In this document: positions 9,206-17,588 of the stretch, in pieces
Layout: each line of letters opens with the position of its first letter
Position numbering within the stretch: position 1 is the first letter of the stretch
Source of the DNA: Verrucomicrobiales bacterium
GTDB taxonomy: Bacteria > Verrucomicrobiota > Verrucomicrobiia > Limisphaerales > J093
Assembly (NCBI GenBank): GCA_024233215.1
Contig: JACKPW010000005.1
Location: 248,001 to 312,000 of the forward strand
Length of the DNA stretch: 64,000 nucleotides
Direction: 5' to 3'
Notes under the pieces: generated by a model
The model's input: the letters and a program-made list of their open reading frames with translations, nothing else
What the model was told of the DNA's origin: nothing
The model's database searches: none
Translations under genes and position numbers: made by a program

Positions 9206-10041
9206 GGCCGGGATCAGTGAGAACCCTTGGAGTTCGTCCGGCGGTCCAGGCCGGGCGCTTTTATCCCGCCGCACCGGAGACGCTGCGCCGCCAGGTGGCT
9301 CAGTTCCTGGCTGACGCCAGGCCGCCTGCGGTCCCTGCCCCCAAGGCCTTCATCCTGCCGCATGCGGGCTATCCCTATTCCGGTCCGGTAGCGGGCACGG
9401 GCTATTCGCTGCTGGCCCGTGAACGGGGCCGCATTCGTCGGGTGATCTTGCTGGGGCCGGCCCATTACGTGCCGGTGAACGGTATGGCGGTCAGCGGGAT
9501 GCAGGCGTTTGATTCGCCCCTCGGCCGGGTGCGGCTGGACGAGGACTCCAGATGCCGCGTGCTGACCGTGCCGGGGGTGGAGGTCAACGACGACGCCCAC
9601 GCACCCGAGCATTCTCTCGAGGTTCATTTGCCCTTTCTGCAGGTCGCGCTGGATGACTTTGTGCTGGTGCCGATCCTTGTCGGACGGGCCCGGGTGGAGG
9701 AGGTGATGGAGGTTCTGGAGGCCCTGGGGAATGGTCCGGAGACGTGCACGATTGTCAGTTCCGACCTCAGCCACTTTCACGATCATCCGACCGCGTCCGC
9801 GCTGGATGCCGCGACCGCGGAACGGATTGTTGGACTGGACGGCGATGACCTGACGGGGGAGGACGCGTGTGGTTGTCGCGCAATCAGGGGCCTGCTGTGG
9901 CTGGCACGGGAGCACGGAATGGCGTGCACCCTGCTCGATCTGCGAAACTCCGGGGACACCGCGGGGGATCGGCGGCGGGTGGTGGGCTATGGGGCGTTTG
10001 CCTTTCACGAGGAAGCAACGCGGGGAGTTGCTGCCGGGTGA
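9202..10041 (+). CDS. AmmeMemoRadiSam system protein B (Memo-like)
   Basis: The 279-residue product belongs to the MEMO1 family, which has a dioxygenase-like fold. Conserved stretches are VRPAVQAGRFYPA, ILPHAGYPYSGPVAGTGY, LLGPAHYVPVNGMAVS, DDAHAPEHSLEVHLPFLQ and VSSDLSHFHDH. The histidines in HAGY, PAHY and EHSLEVHL line the presumed metal pocket of the family. The start at 9202 overlaps the amrS stop by four bases, so the two genes form a tight pair. The third usual member, an AMMECR1 domain protein, is not adjacent. Human MEMO1 has been linked to iron and redox handling; the bacterial function is unresolved. Confidence 0.92.
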   Translation: MRPGSVRTLGVRPAVQAGRFYPAAPETLRRQVAQFLADARPPAVPAPKAFILPHAGYPYSGPVAGTGYSLLARERGRIRRVILLGPAHYVPVNGMAVSGMQAFDSPLGRVRLDEDSRCRVLTVPGVEVNDDAHAPEHSLEVHLPFLQVALDDFVLVPILVGRARVEEVMEVLEALGNGPETCTIVSSDLSHFHDHPTASALDAATAERIVGLDGDDLTGEDACGCRAIRGLLWLAREHGMACTLLDLRNSGDTAGDRRRVVGYGAFAFHEEATRGVAAG

Positions 10042-10328
10042 AGCGTGCCGGTCGGACCGGCGGTGGAGTTGAACCGCGTCGATGCAGTAGCAGTGGGGAG
10101 CGCGGCCGGCCCGGCTGCTCCAGTCGGCGGCCCGCCGGCTGGTTTTCGGCGGAATGCGCGTGATCGAGCCATGATTTCCGGCCGTTTCGGATGTGCCCGG
10201 CGGGCCGCCGGCCACGGCACGCGAGTCGCGTGCGTTCCCCTTTCAGACGGAATCGTTGCGACTGTGCCGGGGCTTGGCCGGACCAAACCTGGCTGGCGGG
10301 CCGGCCGGGTCGTGCTACCCTGTGGGCC

Positions 10329-11735
10329 ATGAAGCAGTTGAAGGAAACCCACGGTCTTTCGCGGCGCACGTTTCTCTCTCAAACCGCCGTCGGGCTCGCC
10401 GCGGCCACGTGGGGTGGAACCACGGTCATGGCGCAGGAGGCGGGTGTGCGACCGGAGCGGACGGGCGGGGTCAAGGTGCTGAATCCGCGCGGCCGGGTGC
10501 CGGTTGGGATCATCATCGACGACTCCACCTGCCTTGTGAATCTGAACCGCTTCGCCATGCCGCAGTTCAACGATGCCTGGGGAGGGAAGCAGACGGTTTA
10601 CCACCGGAGGTGGAAGGAGTGGCCGGCGGAAATCCCGGACAGCTTCGTGCGGCGCTTTGCCGAATGGGCGTTGGATCGGGGCGTGAAGGGGAAGTACAGC
10701 ATCGTGCCCTATCCGGCCTGCGTGGGCCGGATGGATCGCGGTTTGCCAGGATGGTCGCGACGCGAACTCGAGGACAGCCTGGCGCTGGTGCGGGAATCGA
10801 TCGCCCCGAACTGGGACATTCATCCCGAGATGGTCTCGCATACGCGGGTGATCGATCTCAAGACCGGCCAGCCGTATCCGGACCAGACCCCGGCTTACAT
10901 GGAGAATTGGGATTGGACCACCGGGCGGAGCGCCGGCGAAATCGGGGATTACCTGGCTTACGCCCTGCAGATTCTGAAGAACGCCGGATTGTCCTGCGAG
11001 GGGATCACCACGCCCGGCGGGTTCGGCAGCCGGGCGCGGCCACAGTTGGCGCAGGGCACGCTCGATGCCGTGCGCGCGGTCTTCGGCGCCGAAATCCCGC
11101 ACTACTTCCGCGACCTGTACGACGAGGGGGATCGCAGTGTCGCACCAAGGGTTGAACTGGCCTCCGCTCTCGACGGGGACGATCCGCGTTGCGTGGTGAG
11201 CATCGTGGGTTGCACCGGGGACTGGACCGGCGGCTGGGATTGCGTTGAGCCCGAGGGGGTGGATCGGTTCATCACGGAGGATCTGTCCCAGGGGCGGATG
11301 GTGGAGGTGATCGAGCGCGGTGAACCGGCGATCATGGTGTGCCATTGGACCGGGGTTTACTGGAACGGCGAGGAACGGGGCTTCAAGATCTGGCAGGAAG
11401 TCGAGCGGCGGTTGCGGGCGCGGTATGCCGACCGGATTCAATGGATGAAGCTCTGCGAAGTGGCGCGCTACTGGGCGGCAAAGGAACTGACCGGGATCCG
11501 GGAGACGCGGACGTCGGTGGCTTTCGAAGCACCGTTCGCCTGTCCGGCGTTCACAGTGGAGGTGCCTTCGGCTCCGGGGTCCAAAGCGCCGACCCTGGCG
11601 GCCGGCAGCGAAGTCACTTCCTTGCGGGCAGTCTCCCGACCTGCGGATCTGCGTAGCGGCACGTGTCTTCGCGAACGGGACCGATTGGTCGCCTGCTTCG
11701 ACCTGCCGAACGGGCGGTCCGAGTTGCGGGGTTGA
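10329..11735 (+). CDS. Tat-exported polysaccharide-deacetylase-like protein
   Basis: The 468-residue product starts with a twin-arginine signal (LSRRTFLSQTAVGLAAATWG), so it is probably exported folded. The mature part opens with a strand VPVGIIIDDSTCLVN and contains RGVKGKYSIVPYP, IHPEMVSHTRVIDLKTGQPYP, GITTPGGFGSRARPQ and a late CHWTGVYWNGEERGF. This is compatible with a NodB-like (beta/alpha)7 barrel of the polysaccharide deacetylase superfamily, but the classic metal triad is not clear. The start at 10329 was chosen over an upstream frame because it gives the Tat signal directly. It converges with the aldo-keto-like gene with a 9-base gap. Family-level confidence is moderate. Confidence 0.7.
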   Translation: MKQLKETHGLSRRTFLSQTAVGLAAATWGGTTVMAQEAGVRPERTGGVKVLNPRGRVPVGIIIDDSTCLVNLNRFAMPQFNDAWGGKQTVYHRRWKEWPAEIPDSFVRRFAEWALDRGVKGKYSIVPYPACVGRMDRGLPGWSRRELEDSLALVRESIAPNWDIHPEMVSHTRVIDLKTGQPYPDQTPAYMENWDWTTGRSAGEIGDYLAYALQILKNAGLSCEGITTPGGFGSRARPQLAQGTLDAVRAVFGAEIPHYFRDLYDEGDRSVAPRVELASALDGDDPRCVVSIVGCTGDWTGGWDCVEPEGVDRFITEDLSQGRMVEVIERGEPAIMVCHWTGVYWNGEERGFKIWQEVERRLRARYADRIQWMKLCEVARYWAAKELTGIRETRTSVAFEAPFACPAFTVEVPSAPGSKAPTLAAGSEVTSLRAVSRPADLRSGTCLRERDRLVACFDLPNGRSELRG

Positions 11736-11744
11736 GGAGCCTCG

Positions 11745-12713
11745 CTAAGCGCACCACTCGCGCTGGCGGTTCCGGACCTGCGGGGTTTCCAGCAGATTGC
11801 AGGCGAGTTTCGCGTTTGCCTCGACCTGGAAATCGAACATCCCGACGCAGAGGAAATCCGCCCCGTTCTCCAAGGCGTACTTGAATCCGGACTCCGGCCG
11901 GATCGCCCCCGCCGCCAGCGTCTTGAAGGCAATCCAGGGCTTTGTGACCTCCGACATGAAGGTGATCGTGCGTTGCGGGTCGACGTCCCAGTAATTGTCG
12001 GCGCCGTTCTCGACCACGTCGTCGTGCTGATCGGGGCGCTGGCTGGACCAGTAGCCCTGGTGGTGCAGCGTCTTGACGTAGAAATCCGCGCCGAGGTCTT
12101 GGCGTTCGGATTCGATGATGACCTCCAGTTTGTGCGCACCGATGCCGCCGGGCACGCCCTGGGACTTGACGAACTCAACGCACTTCCCGAGCAGTTCCAC
12201 CCGGCCGGCGTTGAGCCACTTGTCACCGATCACTCCCTGCACGTAAACCGCCGACGCGCCGAAATCGATGGATTCCTGAATGTTGGTCTTCCAGTCGTCC
12301 AACCCGGGATGACCCTCGGCGATCCACTGCATCTTGCCCCCGCGTTCCCAATGCCGTTTGAAGACATCCATCGGCTTCTTCCGCGGGTCGGCGATGATGG
12401 TGTTGACGCCGTGTTGTTCGAGCACGGCGAGGGTTTCCAGCACCTTTTCCTCGGTGTTGTAAGCCCGCATCAGAGAAGGGACGTAGTGGAGGTCGCGGGA
12501 ATGCGCCCAGCCACTGATGAGGTTTCCTCCGGAGATCAACCGGCTCACGGTGAGGTTGCCGATGCGACCCGCGGGCATGCCGGCGGCGGCGGGGACCGCG
12601 GCGGCCTCGGCGGCGGGTGGTCGGGCAGCCCGGACCTTGGCCGCCAAGCCAGCCCCGGCGGAGGCCATCACGGAACGGGAGATGAAGTTGCGACGGTTGA
12701 TCGGGGTGTTCAT
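11745..12713 (-). CDS. Tat-exported aldo-keto reductase-like TIM-barrel protein
   Basis: The 322-residue product carries a Tat signal (NRRNFISRSVMASAGAGLAAK). The start of the barrel, GRIGNLTVSRLISGGNLISGW, follows the pattern of aldo-keto reductases (GxTGxxVSRLxxGG). Alternating strand-helix segments continue to the end, for example NTIIADPRKKP, SAVYVQGVIGDKW, PGGIGAHKLEVI and FLCVGMFDFQVE. The canonical Asp-Tyr-Lys-His tetrad of aldo-keto reductases was not clearly located, so it may be a non-canonical member. Its ATG overlaps the TGA of the ThuA gene by one base (TGATG), so the two are probably co-transcribed and translationally coupled. Confidence 0.75.
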   Translation of the reverse strand: MNTPINRRNFISRSVMASAGAGLAAKVRAARPPAAEAAAVPAAAGMPAGRIGNLTVSRLISGGNLISGWAHSRDLHYVPSLMRAYNTEEKVLETLAVLEQHGVNTIIADPRKKPMDVFKRHWERGGKMQWIAEGHPGLDDWKTNIQESIDFGASAVYVQGVIGDKWLNAGRVELLGKCVEFVKSQGVPGGIGAHKLEVIIESERQDLGADFYVKTLHHQGYWSSQRPDQHDDVVENGADNYWDVDPQRTITFMSEVTKPWIAFKTLAAGAIRPESGFKYALENGADFLCVGMFDFQVEANAKLACNLLETPQVRNRQREWCA

Positions 12714-13717
12714 CAGGGTTTCAATTCAAGGTCCGAGGCCTTCACTCCTTTGATGTATTTGTTGAAGCCGAAGATCGTGGGGTTGTAGTCGCCCACGACT
12801 TCGACGTTGCTGGCGGCGGGGATCTCGCCTTCCAAGCCAACCGCCCAGTAGCAGGCATTGACCACCAACCGGCGCAGACCGGCATTGGCCAGGTCGACCG
12901 AGGCGCCCATGGTGGTGGTGAAGATGCGGTTGGTCTTGCGGGCTTCATTCACCCGGACGCGGGTCCAGGCAACCGGCATCATGGGGTCGTTCTTCGGCCC
13001 CGCGACCGCTTCGTCGTCCGGGTGCATCCCCTTCAGCACCTGGCCGAACACCAGGGTGGTGGCGTCGGCGGGGTAGTTCTTCAGCCCGTAAACGTCGGTG
13101 GGTCCCCAGATGTCCGAAACGCCCCGCAGGATCGGATTGTCCGCCTCGGCCGGGTTGAGGATGCCGCGGGTACTCTCGACGCCGTGGTTCCCGTGGTGAT
13201 TGATCCAGGTGTCACCGAGCACCTGCTGGCCAAAGCCGCCGGGCCAATCCTGGTTCCCCCGGTAATCGTATTTGGCATAGGGGCTTTGCTTGTCGCGATT
13301 GTAGGCAAAGGCGTGGGTCGAGGTCCGCAACGCGACGATGGGCTTCCCGGCAAGGTAGTAGTCCACGAACTTCTTCATTTCCGCGTCCGGCCACTCCCGG
13401 AAGCGCAGCAGCATGACGACCAAGTCGGCGTCCTTCAGGTGATCCAACCCGGGCATGTTCACCTGGTCGTTCGGGGCGATTTCGCCGGAGTCAGTGTCGG
13501 TCGAGAACAAGACCGTGCACTTGAACCCGTGCCGGATGGCGAGAATCCGGGCCAGCATCGGAAGCCCCTGTTCGGAGCGGTATTCCTCGTCGCCGGCCAG
13601 AAAGACGATGTGGCGACCGTGGCCGGGCCCCTCTTTTCCTTCGTAAGTGACCCAAGGGGCGGCCTGGAGGCTCAGCAGACCCGCGAACATTCCCAACCAG
13701 CAGATGATGCGTTTCAT
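12713..13717 (-). CDS. Secreted ThuA domain protein (trehalose-utilisation-like)
   Basis: The 334-residue product has a signal peptide (MKRIICWLGMFAGLLSLQAA). The body fits the ThuA-like class I glutamine-amidotransferase fold: HIVFLAGDEEYRSEQGLPML, VLFSTDTDSGEI, LKDADLVVMLLRFREWP, KPIVALRTSTHAFAY, and a late GASVDLANAGLRRLVVNACYW. ThuA proteins are common in Verrucomicrobia and Planctomycetes next to sugar oxidoreductases; the family name comes from trehalose use in rhizobia, but the chemistry is poorly defined. The start at 13717 was chosen because it gives a standard signal peptide. It is the first gene of a two-gene operon with the downstream aldo-keto-like gene. Confidence 0.85.
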   Translation of the reverse strand: MKRIICWLGMFAGLLSLQAAPWVTYEGKEGPGHGRHIVFLAGDEEYRSEQGLPMLARILAIRHGFKCTVLFSTDTDSGEIAPNDQVNMPGLDHLKDADLVVMLLRFREWPDAEMKKFVDYYLAGKPIVALRTSTHAFAYNRDKQSPYAKYDYRGNQDWPGGFGQQVLGDTWINHHGNHGVESTRGILNPAEADNPILRGVSDIWGPTDVYGLKNYPADATTLVFGQVLKGMHPDDEAVAGPKNDPMMPVAWTRVRVNEARKTNRIFTTTMGASVDLANAGLRRLVVNACYWAVGLEGEIPAASNVEVVGDYNPTIFGFNKYIKGVKASDLELKP

Positions 13718-14147
13718 GGACGTGTTGAATGTATTGCGCTTTGAACGGCGAGGACCATACCCCCCGGCGCGGGGAGGTGACAACGCAAACCGCCCGGGGA
13801 ACCCGCGCGAGGGATTGGCAGGAACGGGATGACGGGGGCCGCGAGGTGCGAAACGGGCAGTGAGCAATCGTCTGAGCCGTGAACACGCAGTAGCAAAGGG
13901 GAGCGTGATCGACCCGGTCGGGACGGTTGACGGCTCACGGAATGGTCCTCGGAGCGGATACCCTCACCCCGGACCGTGACGTCAGGACGTCCTGGATATG
14001 CCTGATGGCCCTCCGACCCCGCCAGGGACACCGCGTACCCTCCCCGGATAAACCCATCTTTGTGGCTGAGGCGTTGCGGAAGCCGTTTGATTCACCTTCC
14101 CACGGGCGGCCTTCCGGCAGAGTCTTCCGCTCAACCGTACAAAGTGC
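13718..14147. other. 430-bp intergenic region, no gene seen
   Basis: This is the divergent spacer between the ThuA operon and the TrmO-like gene. No frame shows protein-like sequence. It contains the block GCAGTAGCAAAGGGGAGCG (around 13886-13905), which is similar to sequence near 10086-10104 and 50607-50625, and a GGACGTCC palindrome near 13987-13994. It is expected to hold both divergent promoters, but none could be assigned with confidence. Confidence 0.5.
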
Positions 14148-14687
14148 ATGCAAACATCCCGACGCAGGTTCGTGGCAACAACCATTCCCGGCGCAGCCGG
14201 ATCAGTCCTCTTGGGAACCCCCACCATGGCGGGGGACGGCCGCTCGGCTGACGCGGATGTGCCCCGGCCATCCTTCAACCTCGTTCCCATCGGCAAGGTG
14301 GAACGGCAGGGAGAGACCGCCGTGTGCATCCGGCTTTTCGACGAGTACGCGGACGGATTGCTGGGACTGGTGGAGTGGTCGCACGTCAATGTCTTCTACT
14401 GGTTCGACAAGAACGACACGACGGAGCGGCGCCGGATCCTGCGGGTGCATCCGCGGGGGAATCGGGAGAACCCGTTGACCGGAGTATTCGCCTGTCGGGC
14501 TCCGGTGCGTCCGAACCTCATCGCCTTGAGCGTCTGCCGGATTCTCTCGGTGGAGGGCAGCGTGGTGACAGTGGATGCCCTGGATGCGTTCGACCAGACG
14601 CCCGTACTGGATCTCAAGCCCTTCATCCCCCCGGACAATCCTGTGAAGAACCTGAAGGTCCCCGCATGGGCCGGACCGGGAAGATGA
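14148..14687 (+). CDS. TrmO/TsaA-like protein with a Tat signal
   Basis: The 179-residue product combines an N-terminal twin-arginine-like signal (SRRRFVATTIPGAAGSVLLG, cleavage likely near TMA-GDG) with a TsaA/TrmO domain from about residue 45. TrmO proteins methylate N6-threonylcarbamoyladenosine at position 37 of tRNA using S-adenosylmethionine. The family signatures are present: IGKVERQG, LVEWSHVNVFYWFD, GVFACRAPVRPNLIALSVCRI and the terminal DLKPFIPPDNP. A tRNA methyltransferase domain behind an export signal is odd. Either the start region is misread by eye, the signal is not used, or this is a repurposed extracytoplasmic member. The next start codons would delete part of the domain, so the start at 14148 is preferred. 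Confidence 0.8.
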   Translation: MQTSRRRFVATTIPGAAGSVLLGTPTMAGDGRSADADVPRPSFNLVPIGKVERQGETAVCIRLFDEYADGLLGLVEWSHVNVFYWFDKNDTTERRRILRVHPRGNRENPLTGVFACRAPVRPNLIALSVCRILSVEGSVVTVDALDAFDQTPVLDLKPFIPPDNPVKNLKVPAWAGPGR

Positions 14688-14768
14688 GGCAATCGTAGCG
14701 GGGATTCGTTCCCGAGGCGTCCTCACTGCTTGATTGCCCTCCGTCGGGTGACCCGATAATCTCCCTCC

Positions 14769-15659
14769 ATGCAACACGCACCTTCCTCCTCCTCCGGTTT
14801 GCGGCGACGCGACTTTCTGGCCTCGGTGTCGGGGGCGACCCTGGCGGCGCCGTTCATTCTTGGTTCAGGCTCCCCGCGGGCGAACGCGGAGCCTCATCCC
14901 GGTCGGCTGAAGCAGGCGGTCTGCGGCGGCGTGTTCAAGGGAATCAAACTCGATCTGGACGGCATGTGCCGGGAGGCGGCTGCGGCGGGCGCCGTGGGCA
15001 TCGACCTCGTCGGCCCGGACGCGTTCCCCACGTTGAAGAAGCACGGTCTGATGCCGACCATGGTGGGCGGGGGCAGCGGGATCAAGGACGGCATCAACAA
15101 CCCGGCCAATCACGCGGCCATCGACCGCCGCATGCGCGAGGCGATCAAGGCCACAGCGGAGTTCGGGGCGCCCAACGTGATCGTTCTGGCGGGTGACCGC
15201 AAGGGGTTGACCGACGAGGAGGGGTTGGACCACAGCGTCGCGTTCTTGAACAACATCAAGGCGCTCGCGGAGGATTTGGGGGTCACGCTGTGCATGGAGT
15301 TGCTGAACAGCAAGGTGAACCATGCCGGTTACATGTGCGACCACACGGCCTGGGGCGTCGAAGTCTGCAAGCGGGTGGATTCCCCGCGGGTGAAGCTGCT
15401 CTACGACATCTACCACATGCAGATCATGGAGGGGGACATCATCCGGACCATCCGCGACAACATCCAGTGGATCGGCCATTTCCACACGGCGGGCAACCCT
15501 GGGCGGCATGAGTTCGATGAGACGCAGGAGCTGTATTACCCGCCGATCTGCAAGGCGATTGCCGACCTGAACTTCCAGGGCTATCTGGCGCACGAGTACA
15601 CGCCCACGAAGGCGCCGCTGGAGACCCTCCGCAAGATGATGAAGCTCTGCGAGGTCTGA
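14769..15659 (+). CDS. Tat-exported hydroxypyruvate-isomerase/xylose-isomerase-like TIM barrel
   Basis: The 296-residue product has a Tat signal (LRRRDFLASVSGATLAAPFI). The remainder matches the sugar phosphate isomerase/epimerase (AP endonuclease 2) fold: LKQAVCGGVFKG, AGAVGIDLVGPDAFPTLKKHGL, APNVIVLAGDRKG, VTLCMELLNSKVNHAGYMCD, VKLLYDIYHMQIMEGDI, IGHFHTAGNPGRHEFD and LAHEYTPTKAP. The Glu in CMELLNS, Asp in YDIYHMQ, His in HFHTAG and late Glu in AHEYTP match the metal/acid-base set of hydroxypyruvate isomerases. The exported location suggests a role on sugars outside the cytoplasm. It lies 81 bases after the TrmO-like gene and may share its transcript. Confidence 0.85.
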   Translation: MQHAPSSSSGLRRRDFLASVSGATLAAPFILGSGSPRANAEPHPGRLKQAVCGGVFKGIKLDLDGMCREAAAAGAVGIDLVGPDAFPTLKKHGLMPTMVGGGSGIKDGINNPANHAAIDRRMREAIKATAEFGAPNVIVLAGDRKGLTDEEGLDHSVAFLNNIKALAEDLGVTLCMELLNSKVNHAGYMCDHTAWGVEVCKRVDSPRVKLLYDIYHMQIMEGDIIRTIRDNIQWIGHFHTAGNPGRHEFDETQELYYPPICKAIADLNFQGYLAHEYTPTKAPLETLRKMMKLCEV

Positions 15660-15829
15660 GATCACGACGCGGGTGAGGCGTGCGGCGGATCCCGCTGATC
15701 CGGATTTTGGAAGGGGCGATTCGGAGGCTCGTTTGGCGGGTCTGTCGGCGGGGGTTCCGGCGTCGGAAGAGGCCAGGTAATCGGGCGTCGGGGGTGACGA
15801 AAACCGGTCGGCTTCGATTGAATCCGCGC

Positions 15830-15857
15830 TTGACCCAGACTATCAGCATGTTATAAC
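15830..15857 (+). promoter_or_regulatory. Putative sigma-70-type promoter of the HU gene
   Basis: TTGACC (15830-15835) and TATAAC (15852-15857) are separated by 16 bases, close to housekeeping consensus spacing. They lie about 50 bases before the HU start at 15906, in a stretch that is visibly more AT-rich than its surroundings. HU genes are usually strongly expressed, which suits a near-consensus promoter. Confidence 0.6.
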
Positions 15858-15905
15858 TGCTGTCAGTGCGAGTTCCTGTTCGCTTCCACAACCTTTCATA
15901 GAGCC

Positions 15906-16199
15906 ATGACGAAACGTGATTTGGTGGTGCGCATTAGTGAGGAGACGGACCTGCGCCAGCAGGATGTCCTGAGCGTGATCCAGCGGACCCTGGATCACAT
16001 TTCCGCCGCGGTGGCAAAGGGGGAGACGGTGGAGTTGAGGAACTTCGGCGTCTTCGAGGTCAACATTCGCAAGGCCCGCATCGGCCGCAACCCGAACGCC
16101 CCCGAGACCGATGTGCGCATCCCGCCACGGGCGGTGGTCAAGTTCAAGCCGGGCAAGGAAATGCGCGAGGAGGTCATCAAGCTGACCCCGGACGACTGA
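15906..16199 (+). CDS. HU/IHF family DNA-binding protein
   Basis: The 97-residue product is a standard-length bacterial histone-like protein that binds and bends DNA as a dimer in the nucleoid. The body-forming helices (TKRDLVVRISEETDLRQQDV) are followed by the sheet VELRNFGVFEVNIRKARIGRNPNAPETDVRIPPRAVVKFKPG. RNPNAPETDV is the proline-tipped DNA-binding arm. It is preceded by a good candidate promoter and followed 81 bases later by hisS. Whether it is HU-like or IHF-like cannot be decided by eye. Confidence 0.95.
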   Translation: MTKRDLVVRISEETDLRQQDVLSVIQRTLDHISAAVAKGETVELRNFGVFEVNIRKARIGRNPNAPETDVRIPPRAVVKFKPGKEMREEVIKLTPDD

Positions 16200-16280
16200 G
16201 CGCGGGCTTGAGTTCGATTCCGAACCGTCCCATCCTCTCTGCGCCGACCCATCCCGGGTTGGCGTTTGTCTTTGTCTGAC

Positions 16281-17546
16281 ATGGAACGATTGCCCGGATT
16301 TCGCGATTTCTACCCGGAACCTCTCCCCTCGAAGGAGGCCTGGAGTGCCGACCTGCGTCAGCGCCTCTTCGATTCGTGGCGCACCACCGCCCGCCGGCAT
16401 GGGTTCCGTGAATATGACGGGCCGCCGTTGGAACCCCTCGAGCTTTTCACCGTGAAGAGCGGGGACGAGATTGTCGGTCAGCTCTACAACTTTGTGGACA
16501 AGGGCGACCGGGAAATCTCGCTTCGACCGGAGATGACCCCGACGCTGGCCCGGATGGCGGCCGCCGCCGAGCGTCAGTACAAGAAACCCCTGAAGTGGTT
16601 CGCCATTCCTCAACTGTTCCGCTACGAACGCCAGCAGAAGGGACGGCTGAGGGAGCATTTTCAGTTCAATGCCGACATCATCGGGGAGGCGGATCCGGCG
16701 GCGGACGCGGAACTCATCGCGCTGCTGATCAATACATTGCGCGAGCTTGGCCTGACCGATGCGGATTTCGTGGTGCGGCTCAGCAGCCGATTGGCGTGGC
16801 AGGAGTTCTATGGCGAACGTGCCACCGAGCCGGGCCGCAGTTACGAGTTCTTCCAGATTGTGGACAAACTCGAACGGGAGGCGCCCGAGCGCAGTGATGC
16901 GGCGCTTCAGGCGCTTGGATTCAGTCTCGAGGCCGTTCGCGAGTTCATCGCGGCGGCCCGTCCCACGGACGATTTGAAACGGATTCTCGACGACTTGGGT
17001 GCGCGTGGCCTGGGGGCGTTCGTGAAGGTGGACTACCTGGTGATCCGGGGGTTGGCCTACTACACGGGGCCGGTGTTCGAGGCATTCGACCGGAAGGGGG
17101 AGTTTCGGGCCATTGCGGGCGGCGGACGTTATGACAACCTGCTCAAGCTCATTTCCGGGGGGCGGGTGGATCTGCCGGCGCTGGGGTTCGGGATGGGGGA
17201 CGTTGTGCTGACCGAGTTGCTGAAGGCCCGGGGGCTCGTCCCGGCGGTGGTGGCCGGGATCGACGTTTGTGTGCTCGTGGAGGACGAGGGACTGCGGTTG
17301 GCGTCCCTCAGAGTGGTGCAGCAACTGCGCGAGACCGGGTGCGCCGTCGACTATTCGCTGACTTCGATGAAGCCGGACAAACAGTTCAAGCGAGCCGTGG
17401 AACTCGGCGCCGCCCACACGGTACGTCTGGTACGGGGCGAAGACGGGGCGATTTCCGCCCGCGTGAAGAACCTGCGTACCCGCGAGGAACAGGTGCTTTC
17501 CCCGGATGCGGTGGTGCCGGCGTTGAGCGTCCGGCATCCGGCCTGA
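16281..17546 (+). CDS. hisS: Histidine--tRNA ligase
   Basis: The 421-residue product is a full-length class II histidyl-tRNA synthetase. It starts MERLPGFRDFYPE and carries LRPEMTPTLARM, motif 2 as FRYERQQKGRLREHFQFNADI, the histidine-binding signature LVIRGLAYYTGPVFEAF, motif 3 as ALGFGMGDVVL, and a C-terminal anticodon-binding domain (CVLVEDEGLRL, KPDKQFKRAVELGAAHTVRL). An in-frame TTG at 16266 would add five residues, but the ATG at 16281 gives the expected N-terminus. It converges with the alcohol dehydrogenase gene downstream. Confidence 0.96.
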   Translation: MERLPGFRDFYPEPLPSKEAWSADLRQRLFDSWRTTARRHGFREYDGPPLEPLELFTVKSGDEIVGQLYNFVDKGDREISLRPEMTPTLARMAAAAERQYKKPLKWFAIPQLFRYERQQKGRLREHFQFNADIIGEADPAADAELIALLINTLRELGLTDADFVVRLSSRLAWQEFYGERATEPGRSYEFFQIVDKLEREAPERSDAALQALGFSLEAVREFIAAARPTDDLKRILDDLGARGLGAFVKVDYLVIRGLAYYTGPVFEAFDRKGEFRAIAGGGRYDNLLKLISGGRVDLPALGFGMGDVVLTELLKARGLVPAVVAGIDVCVLVEDEGLRLASLRVVQQLRETGCAVDYSLTSMKPDKQFKRAVELGAAHTVRLVRGEDGAISARVKNLRTREEQVLSPDAVVPALSVRHPA

Positions 17547-17588
17547 GCCCTGAGGGTCCAGTGCCGCCACACTCTGAAGGCAGGGCAC

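Noticed and set aside
15843..17588. Long minus-strand frame opposite the HU and hisS genes
   Set aside because: It covers two certain genes on the other strand and has no family-like sequence.
17547..17588. Possible terminator between hisS and the alcohol dehydrogenase gene (GCCCTG with CAGGGC)
   Set aside because: Only six pairs around a loop of nearly 30 bases and no T-tract.
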